From: Cunninghamia lanceolata
Taxonomy: Eukaryota; Streptophyta; Pinopsida; Cupressales; Cupressaceae
Direction of reading: 5' to 3'
Length of the DNA: 64,000 nucleotides
NCBI GenBank assembly: GCA_027924645.1
Contig: BSBN01000445.1
Location: forward strand, 8,787,001-8,851,000
The position numbers and the translations under genes are program-made. Every line of letters starts with the position of its first letter. Position 1 is the stretch's first letter. Below the pieces are notes generated by a model. It had not been told where the DNA came from. It was given only the letters and a program-made list of their open reading frames with translations, and ran no database searches. Below, piece by piece: positions 1 to 12,758 of the stretch.

Positions 1-136
1 TAAAATATAATATAAGGATAAACTTAAAATATTATTATTGCAGTTATTTACCACTCAACACCTTTAGCTTATGGGAAATAATTAATAGACTAAAGTTTCA
101 TCCCATTAATTTTAATTCGGAAATGGGGACATGACA
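1..136 (-). repeat. LTR end fragment
   Basis: The stretch ends in GGGGACATGACA, which on the minus strand reads TGTCATGTCCCC, the LTR start used by several elements here (compare 14678). Only this end lies in the window, so the element cannot be classified. Confidence 0.4.
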
Positions 137-571
137 CAAACCTAGTAGACAAAGATCACATGCTAACCTTCTCAACGATTCAAGGCACAAGGGGCATTTA
201 GCACTTGAGTGGACAATGAATCTTCCCATCACAGCAAAGGTTGACATTTGCAGTTTCAGATTTTTCTGTTGGAATTAATGAGCAGGCAAGACATTGCAAA
301 TTCAATGTGGGTGGATCGTGATTGTAAATCTGAGGCAGAGATGGAAGTGGAGAGAATGTTGAAGATGGTGTTGGTGTGCGTTGAGCAAAACAAAATTGCA
401 GAATTTAAGTATTTTAAAGGAATTTAATTTAATTTGCTTTGAGTAGGTTTAAGCTTTTATTTTTAATTTGCCAAGTTGCCAAGTCCGAGTCAAAATTTCC
501 AAAGGTTGAAGACTAAATATATTTATATTATAAGTACATAACACATAAAAAGTGCCAAACTATGATGCAAG
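137..571. other. Unassigned sequence
   Basis: No open frame, RNA gene or clear repeat boundary was found. It lies between two LTR-like segments and is probably internal or flanking retroelement DNA. Confidence 0.3.
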
Positions 572-1313
572 TGTAATGTCCCCTTTTTCAAATTAAATCA
601 AGTCAGAGGACCCAAAGCCTATTTTTATTCCTCGTAGGCTAAAGAGGGATTTAATCGTGGAATAATATAATAATAATTTATTAAGTTGTCCAAAAAGGTA
701 CTTTAAGTTATAACTTTGGAAAAGTGCACTTAATTTATTCTTATTACATGGGGCCAAAAGAAAATGTTGGATACATGGTCAAAAAGGCAAATAATAATTA
801 TAAGTTGAAGAAAAAGGCAAATATTCAATTAAAATAATTATAAGTTGGAAAAAGATGAATATTCAATTAAAAGTAATATTAATTACTTTTAGGGTTTGGA
901 TGGAAAAAGAAGATTCATTCTATTCATTATCAAATTCTAGAAACCCTTATTTTGCAAAGCTTGGACAAATTGTTCAACTTTTTCCTAGAGGATGAAAACC
1001 CTACAGGCAAACAGTTTCGTGGACGAAAACCCAACTGGTTGTTCAAGTGATTTCACCCAGAAATCACCATTGTGTTGAATGCAAGAAAATTCTGTGGAGA
1101 TTTATATTGAAGAGCTAATTATCATTTTAACTGCAGATTATAGTATTTATATAATAATTCATTCCAGATCTAAGACTGGAATTTCTTCTATTTTACCAGC
1201 TACAGATTACAAGTTATTTATACAATAATTTATCCTAGATCCGAGTCTAGAATTTATACTCATTTTATTGTTGGTTATCATTTCAAGATTAGATATACTC
1301 TTTAAATGCTGGT
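572..1313 (+). repeat. LTR-like segment, plus orientation
   Basis: It begins TGTAATGTCCCC, the LTR start of the Gypsy element at 4869. Around 985-1070 it carries the 'gatgaaaacccta ... gatttcaccc' block found in plus orientation in sister LTRs and inverted near 1970-2020. The right boundary is a guess, because the segment runs into the next, oppositely oriented LTR. Confidence 0.4.
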
Positions 1314-2767
1314 AGTACCACATGTTATTGTTAAGGGAGTTCTTTTAAGAATTTAAAAAGTGGCGTATTTGTTTAGGAAGGAATCATTACCTCTTTAAAT
1401 TCCCATAAGGCTGATTAGAACTCACAACTTCTCTGATAGCTACTGCAAGCCCAGACGAAGTGTACGACCTACCCAAGCTAAGTGGTAGGACCAATAAGAG
1501 AAAAACACACAATAATGAATTGCCTTATTTCCAAATTATGGTGTTCCCCACCAAAGTTCCACAATGGACAAAGTAAAGGAAGTGGTTCTTCCTTTTAAAT
1601 TCCCACGACCTCCTTTACCATATGCGTACGGTCAACTACAAGTACGGTTGGCTCCATAGACTCAACAAAATTGATTTCTTTTGCTCCTACGCATCTTTCA
1701 AACATGTACAACCAATAAGGGAATTGAAAATAGGCCTTCTAAAACCAACGTCCAGCTCACAACACTAGTACGACTCAGCAGATTTGCTATGGTACGGCCT
1801 CTAGCAAGGGACTAGCATCCAGTTCAAACTTTCATAAACATTCAACAAAACTTAGGCAATAAACTTCAAACATCTTGCACTCCAAAATATCATCAAAACA
1901 CAAAAAATATTCATCTCAAAAACATGAACAGAAAAGAAATTCAAATGTTCAAACTTCTTATCAGCACATTGGTGATTTCTGGGTGAAATCACTCTATCCA
2001 GCTAGGAGGGTTTTTGTCCCCGAAACTAATATTCCAAAAATCTTTTCATCATCAAGAAATATGAAGAACTCAAGTTCTCACTCAGAGCAAAAAAGAAAAA
2101 AAGCAATATTCGGTCTAACCTTTTCTTTGTGCTCAACTCTGCCTTATAAAGGCACTTTTTAGGGCAACTTTCAGGGCAATCAAATAATAATTCCCTTTTT
2201 CCTCCAAAATATAAATAAAACACTTTTATGTGTGTAGAAGTCCACCTTTTTGCCCCCTTTGCCTAACGCCACTAAGTTATAAAGTCACTTTTTTTTGTCT
2301 TTTGTTAAAAACCCCTTTTAATAATATAACATAAGTTGCTTAAATAAAATAAAGTTACTTTTGGCAACTTAAGTTCAATTATTAACTTACGGTATGTACT
2401 GCAGTATATAGCTTCACAACTTACGGTCTACAATATATAACTTTACAACTTACGGTATGTACTGTAGTATATAATTTCCCAACTTACAGTGTACAATATA
2501 TAACTTCACAACCTATGGTATGTATTGCAGTACAGAACTTCACAACTTACGATATGTACTGCAGTATATAACGTTCCAACTTACGATCTGCAGTATATAA
2601 CTTCACAACTTACGGTATGTACTACAGTATAGAACTTCACAATTTACGGTCTACAATATATAACTTCGCCCATAGAAAGTTGGTACTCTCCAAGGATGAT
2701 GGACTTCTCCAAGAATCTTGGAACTTTCTAAAAGAATGTTGGAATGGACCAGAAAAGGGACATTACA
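1314..2767 (-). repeat. 3' LTR, minus-strand element
   Basis: The right end is GGGACATTACA at 2757-2767, so the minus strand starts TGTAATGTCCC. A purine tract and stem-loop follow directly at 2768-2804. The block near 1970-2030 matches the LTRs at 45295 and 47350, also in minus orientation. The left boundary is uncertain. Confidence 0.5.
2383..2668. repeat. Tandem minisatellite in an LTR
   Basis: Eight to nine imperfect units of about 30-36 bp follow one another, built on CAACTTACGGTATGTACTGC and AGTATATAACTT with TACAATATATAA variants. The array lies about 100 bp inside the 5' end (minus strand) of the LTR, so it would sit in U3. Confidence 0.7.
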
Positions 2768-3385
2768 AGTCCTCCCTCCCCAAAATTGCTTTTCCTTAAG
2801 CAATGCAAAATCAGTCAACAAATCAATCCTGGGAAAAAGATCAATGTGACTCCAGGATCCCAAATCAATCTAGGAGGTTTGTGAGTCCTTCTGTTTGATG
2901 TACTATGCTGCAATACACCTTCAAATAAAACCTCCTTCACTCTTCTTGCTAAAAGTACATCAATCTTTCGCAATAATTCAACAAACTCTCCAAAAAATTG
3001 CTTTGCACTACCATGTTTCCGCTACACCACTCTGATAAAAACTGAAAACTCCATGTAAATCTTTTTTGTTTTCACTTTTTATATCCTAGAATGATAGCCA
3101 TCATGATGAACCAAGCTGAGATACCCACAAAATATGGATTCTTCTTCTATAAAATGGAGCACCTCATACCAGGGTGTTCTATGAAATCCTTTATCAACCA
3201 TACCCTTATGCATCATTAGAAATTTGACCAAATTATTCCCATGTGGACAATAAGCAAAGAATTGTACATCACTCACAATTCCATCAAGGCAAACATCTCC
3301 TCCAACTGCACTGTCAATCATGATCCTAGGTTTTTGAGAAAACAAGTTGGCGTGGTACTCAAAACAAACCATCTCAAATTGATCT
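2768..3385 (-). mobile_element. 3' internal end of a pol-less LTR element
   Basis: On the minus strand this runs into the LTR at 2767 through a purine tract (2768-2783) preceded by a 7-bp stem ATTGCTT/AAGCAAT (2785-2804). A WDPG peptide is encoded just upstream, as at the ends of the elements at 41781 and 48350. A 97-codon minus-strand frame (3079-3372) has no recognisable domain but lies where the other pol-less elements carry their C-terminal coding region. The rest is cut off by the Gypsy fragment at about 3386. Membership of the pol-less class is inferred from these ends. Confidence 0.5.
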
Positions 3386-4873
3386 TTATCGAGGAGACCT
3401 CACTTGTGCGCCTTGGGAGAGATCGCAGAGGATTGGAGAGATTTGATTTCTGCAGAGTATGCAAAGGATAAGTGGGCTTTTGGGATTATTGATGGCACTA
3501 TTAGTGATGAGAAGTACACAGTTGTAAATGACTTAATCATTTACAAGGGGAGGATTTTTTTGGTGCCAGGGTTTGCTATGAAGCAGAAGATCTTGAGGGC
3601 TTTTCATGACTTGCCTATGGTAGGACATCCAGGTTTCTTCAAAACCTACAGGCACGTTAGGGAGCGCTTTACTTGGAAAGGCCTCAAAACCGAGGTTTAG
3701 AAGTATGTGAGAGAGTGCCCGGTGTGGCAGCGGAACAAGCATGAGCACTCTTTCCCATGTGGTTTATTGCAGCCCTTACCCATTCCTGAGAGGAAGTGGG
3801 ATTGTATCTGAATGGATTTTATTACGGGCTTGCCCAAAGCCCAATGCAGGGACTGCATCTTTGTAGTGGTTGACCGACTAACTAAGTTTGCACATTTTTT
3901 CGCTATTTCAGCCACCTATACAGCAGCTTAGGTTGCTGAATTATTCTTCAGAGAGGTATTCTGACTTCATGGGTTGCCACGGAATATAGTGAGTGACAGG
4001 GACAACAGGTTCCTGAATAAATTTTGGCAGGAGCTCTTCAAGTTGAGTGGGACAAAGCTCACCCCTAGCACGAGTTACCACCCTCAGACGGATGGGCAAA
4101 CTGAAATAGTCAGCAAGTGGGTGGAAGGATACCTCAAAAATTATATTGCAAGGCAGCAGAAGGCATGGGTGAAATGGCTTCACTTGGCTGAGTATTGCTA
4201 CAATACCACTTTCCACATGTCCATTCAGATGTCACCCTTCATGGCACTCTATGGGTATGAGGCTCCGAGCTTTTTGGATTTGTTATTTGGAGACAATAGA
4301 GTACCTAAGGCCAGAGACCTCTTGCAAGAGAGTTAGGACATTATGAGGTCTTTGAGAAAGAACATCTAGAATACACAAAACCACCATAAGCGGTATATAG
4401 ACCAGCACAGGGTTGAGCGTTATTTTGAGGTCGGTGATATGGTATATCTTATGCTGCAGCCTTACAGACAATCCACTCTTAAGAAGAGTGGTGCAGAAAA
4501 GTTGAAGCCACAGTATTATGGACCATTCAGGATCTCCAGGAGAGTTGGAGAGGTGGCTTATGAGCTTGAGTTGCTAGCAGACAGCAGAGTTCACAATGTC
4601 TTCCATGTGTCTCACCTCAAAAAGGCATTGGAGCACAATGTGGTTCCTTCTTCAGAGTTGTCTCCTCTTGATGAAGAGGGGAAGTTGGTTTTGGTACCTG
4701 AGGCCATCATTGACACCAGGGAGCGTACATTAAGGAAGAGGGTCATCAGGGAGTATTTGGTAAAATGGAAGAACCTGCCAGTGGAGGATGCTACATGGAA
4801 GAGTGAGCAAATTCTGATCCATCCAAATCTGAGATTGCTTGAGGCAAGCAATCTTGGGGAGGGCAGACTGTAA
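3386..4873 (+). pseudogene. Gypsy chromovirus pol fragment (integrase, chromodomain)
   Basis: One reading frame runs from about 3404 to the stop at 4873 without a frameshift but with six premature stops: TAG at 3698, 3929, 4334 and 4367, and TGA at 3809 and 3962. It encodes the end of RNase H, the integrase zinc-binding region (GHPGFF, then CPVWQRNK, where Trp replaces the last Cys ligand), the integrase core (MDFITGLP, NIVSDRDNRF, TDGQTEIV supply the D, D, E residues), the GPF/Y-like C-terminal region and a chromodomain (EYLVKWKNLPVEDATWK). Order and chromodomain place it in the Ty3/Gypsy chromoviruses. Protease and reverse transcriptase are absent, cut off at about 3386 by an unrelated minus-strand element. 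It cannot make a working protein. Confidence 0.92.
4833..4868 (+). promoter_or_regulatory. Stem-loop and polypurine tract
   Basis: A perfect 9-bp stem GATTGCTTG/CAAGCAATC (4833-4841, 4845-4853, loop AGG) is followed by the purine-rich TTGGGGAGGGCAGAC that abuts the 3' LTR. The purine tract would prime plus-strand DNA synthesis. The stem lies inside the last codons of pol. The same arrangement recurs at 18321, 41800 and, weaker, at 2785 and 48154. Confidence 0.7.
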
Positions 4874-5816
4874 TGTCCCCTTTCCTAGATGGTGTTAGTC
4901 TATACTTGGTTCCTGTAGACTAATCAATGTGGTTAGGGAACTCTGGGAGTTTCGATGGATGGTTTTGGACTTCTTGGCTAGAACTTACTATTTTTACTCA
5001 GTTAGGGTTTTGACTATTTTGGGAAATTTAGGATTGGAGGTGGAGCGTTTCGATGAGACCTTTCCAACAGTCTATTGCTCATCAAATTCTGAGTTCATTT
5101 GCCCTTTCATTTTAAAGTCCGTAATTTATTATTATATATTTAATATTTGGACTTTACGATGTATCGTATGTGATTAGAGTAAAAAGGCAAAAATGCAAAT
5201 AAAAGTCACCTTTAGGGACTTGTATGCCTTCATGAGGAATAAAGTGAATTTTAAATGTATTTCCCTCTCATATGGGTTGACCCTCTTGTGGGTAATATTA
5301 AAGCCAAAAAATGAAAAGAAGCCTCATTCACGACATTTCATTTTGATTGATATTTGCTCTACAAATGAGGGTTTGAAAAACCATCTTGGGCTTTTGGAGA
5401 TGAAAACCTCCATCAGTATCAGCTTTCCGCAGGTGTGAGAGACCACCCAAGGACACTCTTGGGCAGCCATATCCAGTGGTTGCATTTGTGCATCATTTTC
5501 AGTCAGTTGGGAGTTTGGAGTTCAGTCGCGGAGACATTTTCGAAGTGATATCCTCAGTTATTTGTCATTGTAATTACAGGGGGTCTCCAAGGAATAGATT
5601 GCAAGAGTTAGATGGCATTTTGGTGGAGTTTGAGAGGAGTTTAATGCTACACACAGGTCGTACCCTGCCCAAATAAGGCCATACCATCAGCAGAGTTTAA
5701 TATTGATTCTTTGGGAGGAGTTTTGACAAATTGCTTTTCCTTTTCCTTGGCGTCCAGTAGCCTTAATGAAGTGCGGAGATATTTGGAGGGTTTTGGAGGA
5801 GTTTCTGACCATTACA
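4869..5816 (+). repeat. 3' LTR of the Gypsy chromovirus
   Basis: It starts TGTAATGTCCCC directly after the polypurine tract and ends CCATTACA (948 bp). No 5' partner is present in the window. Confidence 0.8.
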
Positions 5817-5820
5817 TTGT

Positions 5821-7337
5821 TGTTTGTAAGGTACCCAACTATACTTAACTGAAATTTTTCTTACTTAGACAAATTTACTTGCACTTAACTCTTCAATTAC
5901 TCAATCTACTTAACATCATTCATGAAAGATAACAATGACAACTTGCATGAATCAACTTGAAGTTGGGCACTTGTATTATTACTTGATTCAAATCAATACA
6001 ATTGTCTTATTACAATAGATGATGCCCTCAATGGCATGAATATATGATCTTATTCAATTGATTACAAAGAAAGGCCTTGAAGCCTTGATGTTTACAATGA
6101 TTCCACAATTGACCAACTCTATTGAGCACAATGATGTCAACTATATGTTAACACCTCACAACTTGGCAAGGGAGCATCACCTTATCACTATTGAGGGAGC
6201 ATCACCTCAACTACTTGAAACTCGCAGGCCTCAAGAACAAGCATAAAGCTTCACAAAGAGAAATTCAAATGCCAAAAGATGTAAGATCCCAAATGAGGAG
6301 TGCTCTCTTCTTTTTATAGTGCTCTTCAAAGGCAATGAAGGCACGTTTTTCAATGCACAGAGGAACCAAGACACGTTTCCCAAGAAGCATATCCAAGGGA
6401 ATATTCCATCTGATGACTCATTCTGAGTTGGCAACCTTATCCAATGACTTGACACGGATCCCAAAACCGTCTATTTGACCAATAGGATCCTAGGCGCTTA
6501 CTTCATGCATTATGATTTCTAGGCGCTAGTTTGATGCTCCAGCATAAGGAAAGTGTGCCCACACTTGCAAGTGTTCTTCATGATATAGGCGCCAGTTGAA
6601 GGTTGTAGTTGCCAAGAAGTGTGCCTAGCAAGATGAAGTCCTTTGAAGCCTCCAAAACACACCAAAACACTTGTCCGGCATCAAGATAAACTTTCCCAAG
6701 TTAGGCGCATCAAGAGGGAAGTTAAAACTTGAATAAGCGCCAACTTGTCTAGGCGCAAACTCAAGCTTGTTGAGGAGACATATTGCGCCCAACATTCCTT
6801 GGTGATTTCATGAACTTCAAATGCTCAAAATTGTTCAAGGGATGCCCAATGCCCCTTCTTGATGATAGGTGCCAAAGTGAAGGTGGTAGAACATGAAATT
6901 GCGCCTTGATGGAACTAGGCATTATCTAGAGTATGCAACTCCATGGAAATGCGCCTTCTTCCTTAGAGTAGTTCAAACACTCCAAGGTCTTCAATGATCA
7001 ATTCCCCAACTTATGAAATGTCCCCCCTTCATTTCCAAACACATTGTAATGCTCCGGAGAGATGACTATACCTAGGCACCAATTTGGGTTAGAAATTCCT
7101 CCAAAGTGCGCCTTCACCTTCAAAGTGCAAAACAAGGTCCAAAGATGCCAATGAACTTAGGCGCTTCCTTGGAAAAGTCTTGGAGGTCAAAATGCACCTT
7201 GTCTTTATTAGGCGCAATTCATGGGTAGGAAAGCTTGTGAAGTGCGCCTAAGCTTAGTGAGGTGATTGATAGCCTTCAAACCCTTTTCGGAACTTAGATT
7301 TCTTCAAATGATGATCATCTTGCACCAATGCATCATC
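5821..7337 (-). repeat. LTR-like sequence, left part
   Basis: This joins 14028-14678 once the Copia insertion is removed. The right end at 14678 reads TGTCATGTCCCC on the minus strand. It is rich in the short word TAGGCGC (6490-7260) and shares the block around 6330 (GGCAATGAAGGCACGTTTT) with the LTR at 38070. No coding sequence was seen. The left boundary next to the LTR end at 5816 is approximate. Confidence 0.5.
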
Positions 7338-8606
7338 TGTAAGGAAAGCAAAGGTGCGGAAAACAACTTCCCTAATGTTAATTCCCAGGGGACAATGCAG
7401 ACATGTCACTTTTCAAACTAAATAACTTAGATGAGTACACGAGAGAAACCAAATAGACAATATTCAAACAAGATACAGAGACCGACACACCATTTACGTG
7501 GGAAAACTCTTTCGAGTAAAAAACCCACCACCACAAGAAAACTATCTTTATTACAGTAAAAGAATATACACTAAAGATCCCAGCTTCTTGTTCTGGTTAT
7601 CGATTCTCAACAACATACTCCGCTCACTTTCTCACTGTACATTTACAGAATGAACTTCTGTATTCAAATCTAATCATCAACCGTCTATAGACTACATCAT
7701 CAGATTTCTATAAGTGATTCCAAGAGCAGAAAACCGTTTCTCAACTTCTGCCCTAACCAATCAAACCAACTGAGTCAGCGTAGTTACCTGCCAACCGTTT
7801 CAACTGTTCGCATTCCAGTGAGACCTTTAGTCCCACATGCACCATGTCGCAAAGGACACCTCGGTTTATAACCGCCAACGAACCAAAGACTATCGTCGGC
7901 AATTTTGTTGTTGACGATACCAAGCCTTCATGTCCATCGGCCTAACAATCCTCATCGGCCATCAGACTTCATCTCCCACCGATAAACAGAGTCTCCCCGA
8001 TCACCAAGCGTAACCTTCATCGGAATGACTTTCATCATCGGTGAACAACCCAACGCTGACTCCGACGGGCCCTTGTCTCACCGAAGCCTACACACAACCT
8101 TCGTCGGAGTGACACTCGCCATCGGTCCAAGGTTGTTAAGCTTTGCCGATTGTTCTTCTCTCACCGACGCCAGCTCAGAACGATCATCGGAGTGACACTC
8201 GCCATCGGCCCAATCGATATGCATTGGTCCGATGAACAATCTCTGGCCGATAGGTCCACTTCCATCGGTGTGAAACAAGACTTCGGAGAGACTTCTCAAT
8301 GCTCAGCCGATGGAGATTCTTACGCCGACGCCAACGTCAACACGTATCGGAGTGACACAGAACCATCGAAGCAGCCTCAACATCCTTCACCGATCTTCAA
8401 CCTCAGGCCGATGGCTCACACCCTTCGGTGAGACCTTGGAGAGCGGTGTGACACTTTCAGCTTCCACCAATGCAATAAGTCACACCGATGGTTACCACAT
8501 TGGTGAGTCTCATACCATCGATAGGACACTACAAAGTTAGGCCGATAGTGTTAGTCAGTCCGATACATGAGGTTCAAGCAGTAATTTGAGACACTAAGTC
8601 TCTTCA
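7338..8606 (-). repeat. Copia 3' LTR
   Basis: It runs from TGTAAGGAAAGC to CTAAGTCTCTTCA and matches 12759-14027 in length and nearly all bases. On the minus strand it lies downstream of RNase H and so is the 3' LTR. The central part (7850-8550) is packed with CATCGG/CCGATGG words, often followed by AGTGACAC. Confidence 0.95.
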
Positions 8607-8617
8607 ATCTCCCACTT
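8607..8617 (-). promoter_or_regulatory. Copia polypurine tract
   Basis: On the minus strand the bases before the 3' LTR read AAGTGGGAGAT, a typical plant Copia polypurine tract. Confidence 0.8.
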
Positions 8618-8658
8618 GTCGAAGAGATTACTACTACCTCGTAATCCTCATACGATTA

Positions 8659-11600
8659 CTAAGAAGTATGGGCCCCCAGATCCATTTCATCTGAACACCA
8701 TTTGAACTTGGCCATACTTACTGGTTTAGTTAAGGCATCAGCGACATTTTCCAAAGTGTCAACCTTTTCCAACTTCACCTTCCTGTCTTCCACCATATCA
8801 TGAACAAAGTGATATTGGACATCAATATGTTTTGTCCTAGCATGAAAAATAGGATTTTTCGCCAAACAGATAGCACTTTGACTGTCACAATGTATTTGTA
8901 TCTGCCCTGCATTAAAACCAACATCAGAACACAACCTCTTCAACCAAACGGCTTCTTGGCATGCACAAGTAGCTACCATGTACTCTGCCTCTGTTGTGGA
9001 CAAAGCGACTACAGCCTGCCGCTTACTCATCCAATTGATAGCACCATCATTTAACGTGAATACATATCCACTGGTAGATCTTCTGCTGTCAATATCCCCT
9101 GCCCAATCAGAATCCACATATCCCTGAATGCTAATAGATCTTTGTGATCCAACTGAGTTTCCATGATAGCAAATAGCATATTCAGAAGTTCCCTTCAAAT
9201 ACCTCATAACTCTTTTCACAGCATCCCAATGTGATCTGCCTGGATTCACCATAAACCGACTCAAAACTCCCACTGCTTGGGCAATGTCTGGTCTGGTACA
9301 GACCATTGCATACATTAAACTGCCAACAGCACTTGCATAAGGTACTCTCTTCATGTCATCAATTTCACTCGAAGATTCTGGACAATCTTCAACAGATAAT
9401 TTCATTCCCTATAAAACTGGAACAACTAATTGTTTAGAATCAGACATATGAAACTTATCAAGAACATTGGTAATATACTTCCTCTGGCTGAGCCAAATCT
9501 TTCTCTTAGATCTGTCCCTTTTGATTTCCATTCCCAGAATGTACTTCGCTGCCCCCAGATTCTTCATTTCAAATTTCAAGGACAACTGAGATTTTAATTC
9601 TGAGATCATCCCCTTACCATTGCCAATGAACAACATATCATCTACATACAGTGCAATTATAAGAATTCGATCACCTTCAGTTTTATAATAGACACAATGA
9701 TCAGATTTAGATCACATACCCCAAGGATATAACATACGTATCAAATTTTTGATACCACATTCTGGGAGATTGCTTCAAACCATAAAGAGACTTTTTAAGT
9801 TTACATACCAGATGTTCTTTACCTTTTTCCACAAAATACTCTGGCTGGGACGTATAAATTTCTTCTTCAAGGTCCCCATGAAGAAATGCTGTTGTCACAT
9901 CCATCTGCTCAATTTCAAAATCATATGCTGCTGCAAGTGACAACAGAAATCTAATGGATGTCAGCTTAGCTACAGGAGAAAAAATTTCTCCATAATCAAT
10001 ACCTTCCTTTTGGGAATACCCCTTCGCAACCAGTCTTGCCTTGTACTTATCAACACTACCATCTGGACCATATTTCTTCTTAAATACCCACTTACAGCCT
10101 ACAGGTTTTCTTCCTTCAGGCAAGGGCACCAGATCTCAGGTTCCATTCTTCTCCAATGATGTCATTTCACTATCCATGGCTTCCAACCAAGAATCTGAAT
10201 CAGGTAAACTAATAGCTTCTTTCACAGTCCTAGGTTCATCAGTATCAGTAAGTAAAGCATAGGCACAACTTGAATCAAGTACTGAAAATCCATACCTATC
10301 TGGTTGTCTTCTTTCACGTGTAGATCTCCTCAATGGTTGAGGTGCAGGTTCAGGTTCTTGCTCTAGATCTGAATCTTTGGAGCTACTCGAACTCACATCT
10401 GAACCATCTACACTTGGTGTTTGTTGTTGTTCCTCTTTTACAGGGGTCAGAGGAATATTCACAACACTCTTTTCTTTCTTCTCTTTTGTCTTTTCCGGCT
10501 GAGAAATACTAACCAAAGGTTTCAGCTCTCTGAAAATTACATTCCTGCTGTAAATTACTTTTTCAGTTTCAGGATTCCAAAGCTTGTATCCTTTAACACC
10601 GACTCCATAGCCAATAAAGATACATTTCACTGCTTTGTAATCCAGCTTAGACCTTTTTACCTCAGGAATATGAGCATATGCCTCACAGCCAAAGACATGA
10701 AGATGTCTTAGAGAGGGCTTCTTTCTGGACCACGCTTCCATTGGTGTCTTATCAACCAATGCCGAAGAAGGAGAATGATTCAACAAGTAACAAGCTGTAG
10801 CAACTGCCTCAGCCCAGAACCTTTGTTCAAGACCGGCATAACTTAACATACTTCTTGCTTTCTCCATCAATGATCTATTCAACCTTTCAGCAACTCCATT
10901 TTGCTGTGGAGTATAAGGTGTAGTTTTGTGTCTTTTAGTTCCATGATCTATACAATACTTATCAAAATCTACATTGCAATATTCACCTCCATTATCTGTT
11001 CTCAAACATTTTAATTTTCTTCCAGTCTGATTTTCCATAAGAGTTTTAAATTCTTTAAACTGACTAAACACTTCTGACTTATTTTTCAAAAAATATACAA
11101 ATGCCCTCCTTGAATAATCATCAATAAATGATACGTAGTATCTTGACTTAGATAAAGAAGGAACATCAACTAGACCAAAAACATCAGAATGCACATAGTC
11201 CAGAACACCAGAAGATTTATGAGAACTAGAGTAAAACGAAACACGGTTTTGTTTTCCATATATACAATGTTCGCAGAAATTGAACTCTAGATTACAATCA
11301 ATTAGCCCATCTACCAGGTTTTTGTTTTTCAAGGTTTTTAAACCTTTTTCACCTATGTGACCAAGTCTATGATGCCAGAGCATTGTTTTCTCTGCAGGAA
11401 GTTTAACTTCCATAGAATTTACATCATGTGTTACAATAGTAGCTTTTCCAGCTTTTACAGAGACACTATTACAGCAAACTGGTTTTGCATCTAACCTATA
11501 CAAAGTTCCAGTGCGTTCACCCTTTGCCAGTACAATAGAACCTCTAGTCATCTTACAGCCACCATTCACAAAAGTAACTTGCACTCCAACATCATTAAGC

Positions 11601-12652
11601 TTACTAACAGAAAGTAAATTTCGAGCCAGACCTGGTATGTGTAGTACTCCATTCATTCCCTTTATTCTGCCATCCGAGAACTGGATTCTGACTCGTCCTC
11701 GGCCAACAATTTCCAGTGTTGAATCACTCGCCAGGAACACCTTCCCACCAGCATACGGTTCATTCTTTGTGAACCACTCTCTGTGAGATGTCATATGAAA
11801 AGATGCTCCTGAATCCACCAGCCATACATCTTCAGATGCAGGCGTTGCCAAGGCAGCAATGAAGGCATCAGCATCACTTTGAGAAGAATCGTTGTCAGAA
11901 GAGTTCTTCTTTTTCTCCTCTTTACAGTCTCTTCTGATGTGACCTTTCTGCCCACAATTCCAGCACTTCACCTTGGACTTTGTGCCAGGAGATTTTGATT
12001 TCCCCTCTGATTTGGACTTAGACTTCTTGTCCTTTTTGCCTCTTTCCTTTGATCTACCTCGAGCAAACAAGGCCTCTTTGGCTGTTTCAGAAGATTTCCT
12101 CCGCATCTCTTCAGATAACAATGAGGTAACAACCGCTTCAGTTGTAAACATGGTTGTTGTACTTCCAATAGCCATCACAAGTTGCTCCCATGAATCAGGT
12201 AAGGAACACAATAGAAGCATACAACAGTCTTCCTCTTCTATTTTTACACCTACAGACGTCAACTGTGCAACAATCAGATTAAATGTGTTCAGATGGTCTG
12301 CTATAGATGCACCTTCATCCATCTTCAGAGAATACAACTTCTTTTTGAGGAACAGTGTATTCACCAAGGATTTGCCCTGGTAAATATCTCCCAACTTTTT
12401 CCACAGATCTTTGGCTGACTTCTCTTCATGGACGTTCAATAGAACAGAATCCGCAAGACTTAGTCTTATCAGTCCTCTGGCTTTTCTATCAGCTAGGTCC
12501 CAATCTTCTTGCTTCATGCTTGCAGGTTTAACCCCAGACACAGCAATCCAAAGATCTCTGTCGACCAGCACATCCTCAGCCTTAATCTTCCACAACTCAA
12601 AGTTTGTACCATTGAACTTTTCAATGTCTATCTTTCCTGATGTACTTGCCAT
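8659..12652 (-). pseudogene. Copia gag-pol polyprotein, disrupted
   Basis: The start is the ATG at 12650-12652. The first 838 codons hold a UBN2-type gag (residues 1-190), a lysine-rich stretch, a CCHC knuckle CWNCGQKGHIRRDC (230-243), the aspartic protease motif VDSGAS (279-284), the GAG-pre-integrase HHRLGH region and an integrase core (TDNGGEY, then NGVAERLNR). Reverse transcriptase continues in 9707-10129 and 9409-9636, and RNase H in 8659-9405 (WMSKRQ, STTEAEY, ADALTKP). Lesions are a Trp-to-TGA stop at 10136-10138, a frameshift near 9712 just before the YVDD motif, and a TAG at 9409-9411. The element therefore needs help in trans to move. Confidence 0.95.
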
Positions 12653-12743
12653 CCTATTTAACAGAATAGACCTCTACAGAACTCCCACTCACTGAATTAA
12701 CACAAAAAACCCAACCTACCAACAAGGATAACACAACGGGCCA

Positions 12744-12756
12744 GGCTCTGATACCA
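12744..12756 (-). promoter_or_regulatory. Copia primer binding site (initiator Met tRNA)
   Basis: The minus strand reads TGGTATCAGAGCC two bases inside the 5' LTR, complementary to the 3' end of plant initiator methionine tRNA. Confidence 0.9.
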
Positions 12757-12758
12757 CT

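Noticed and set aside
572..2767. One single 2.2-kb LTR with inverted TGTAATGTCCC ends
   Set aside because: An internal block occurs in opposite orientations at about 1000 and 1990, which fits two oppositely oriented LTR pieces better.
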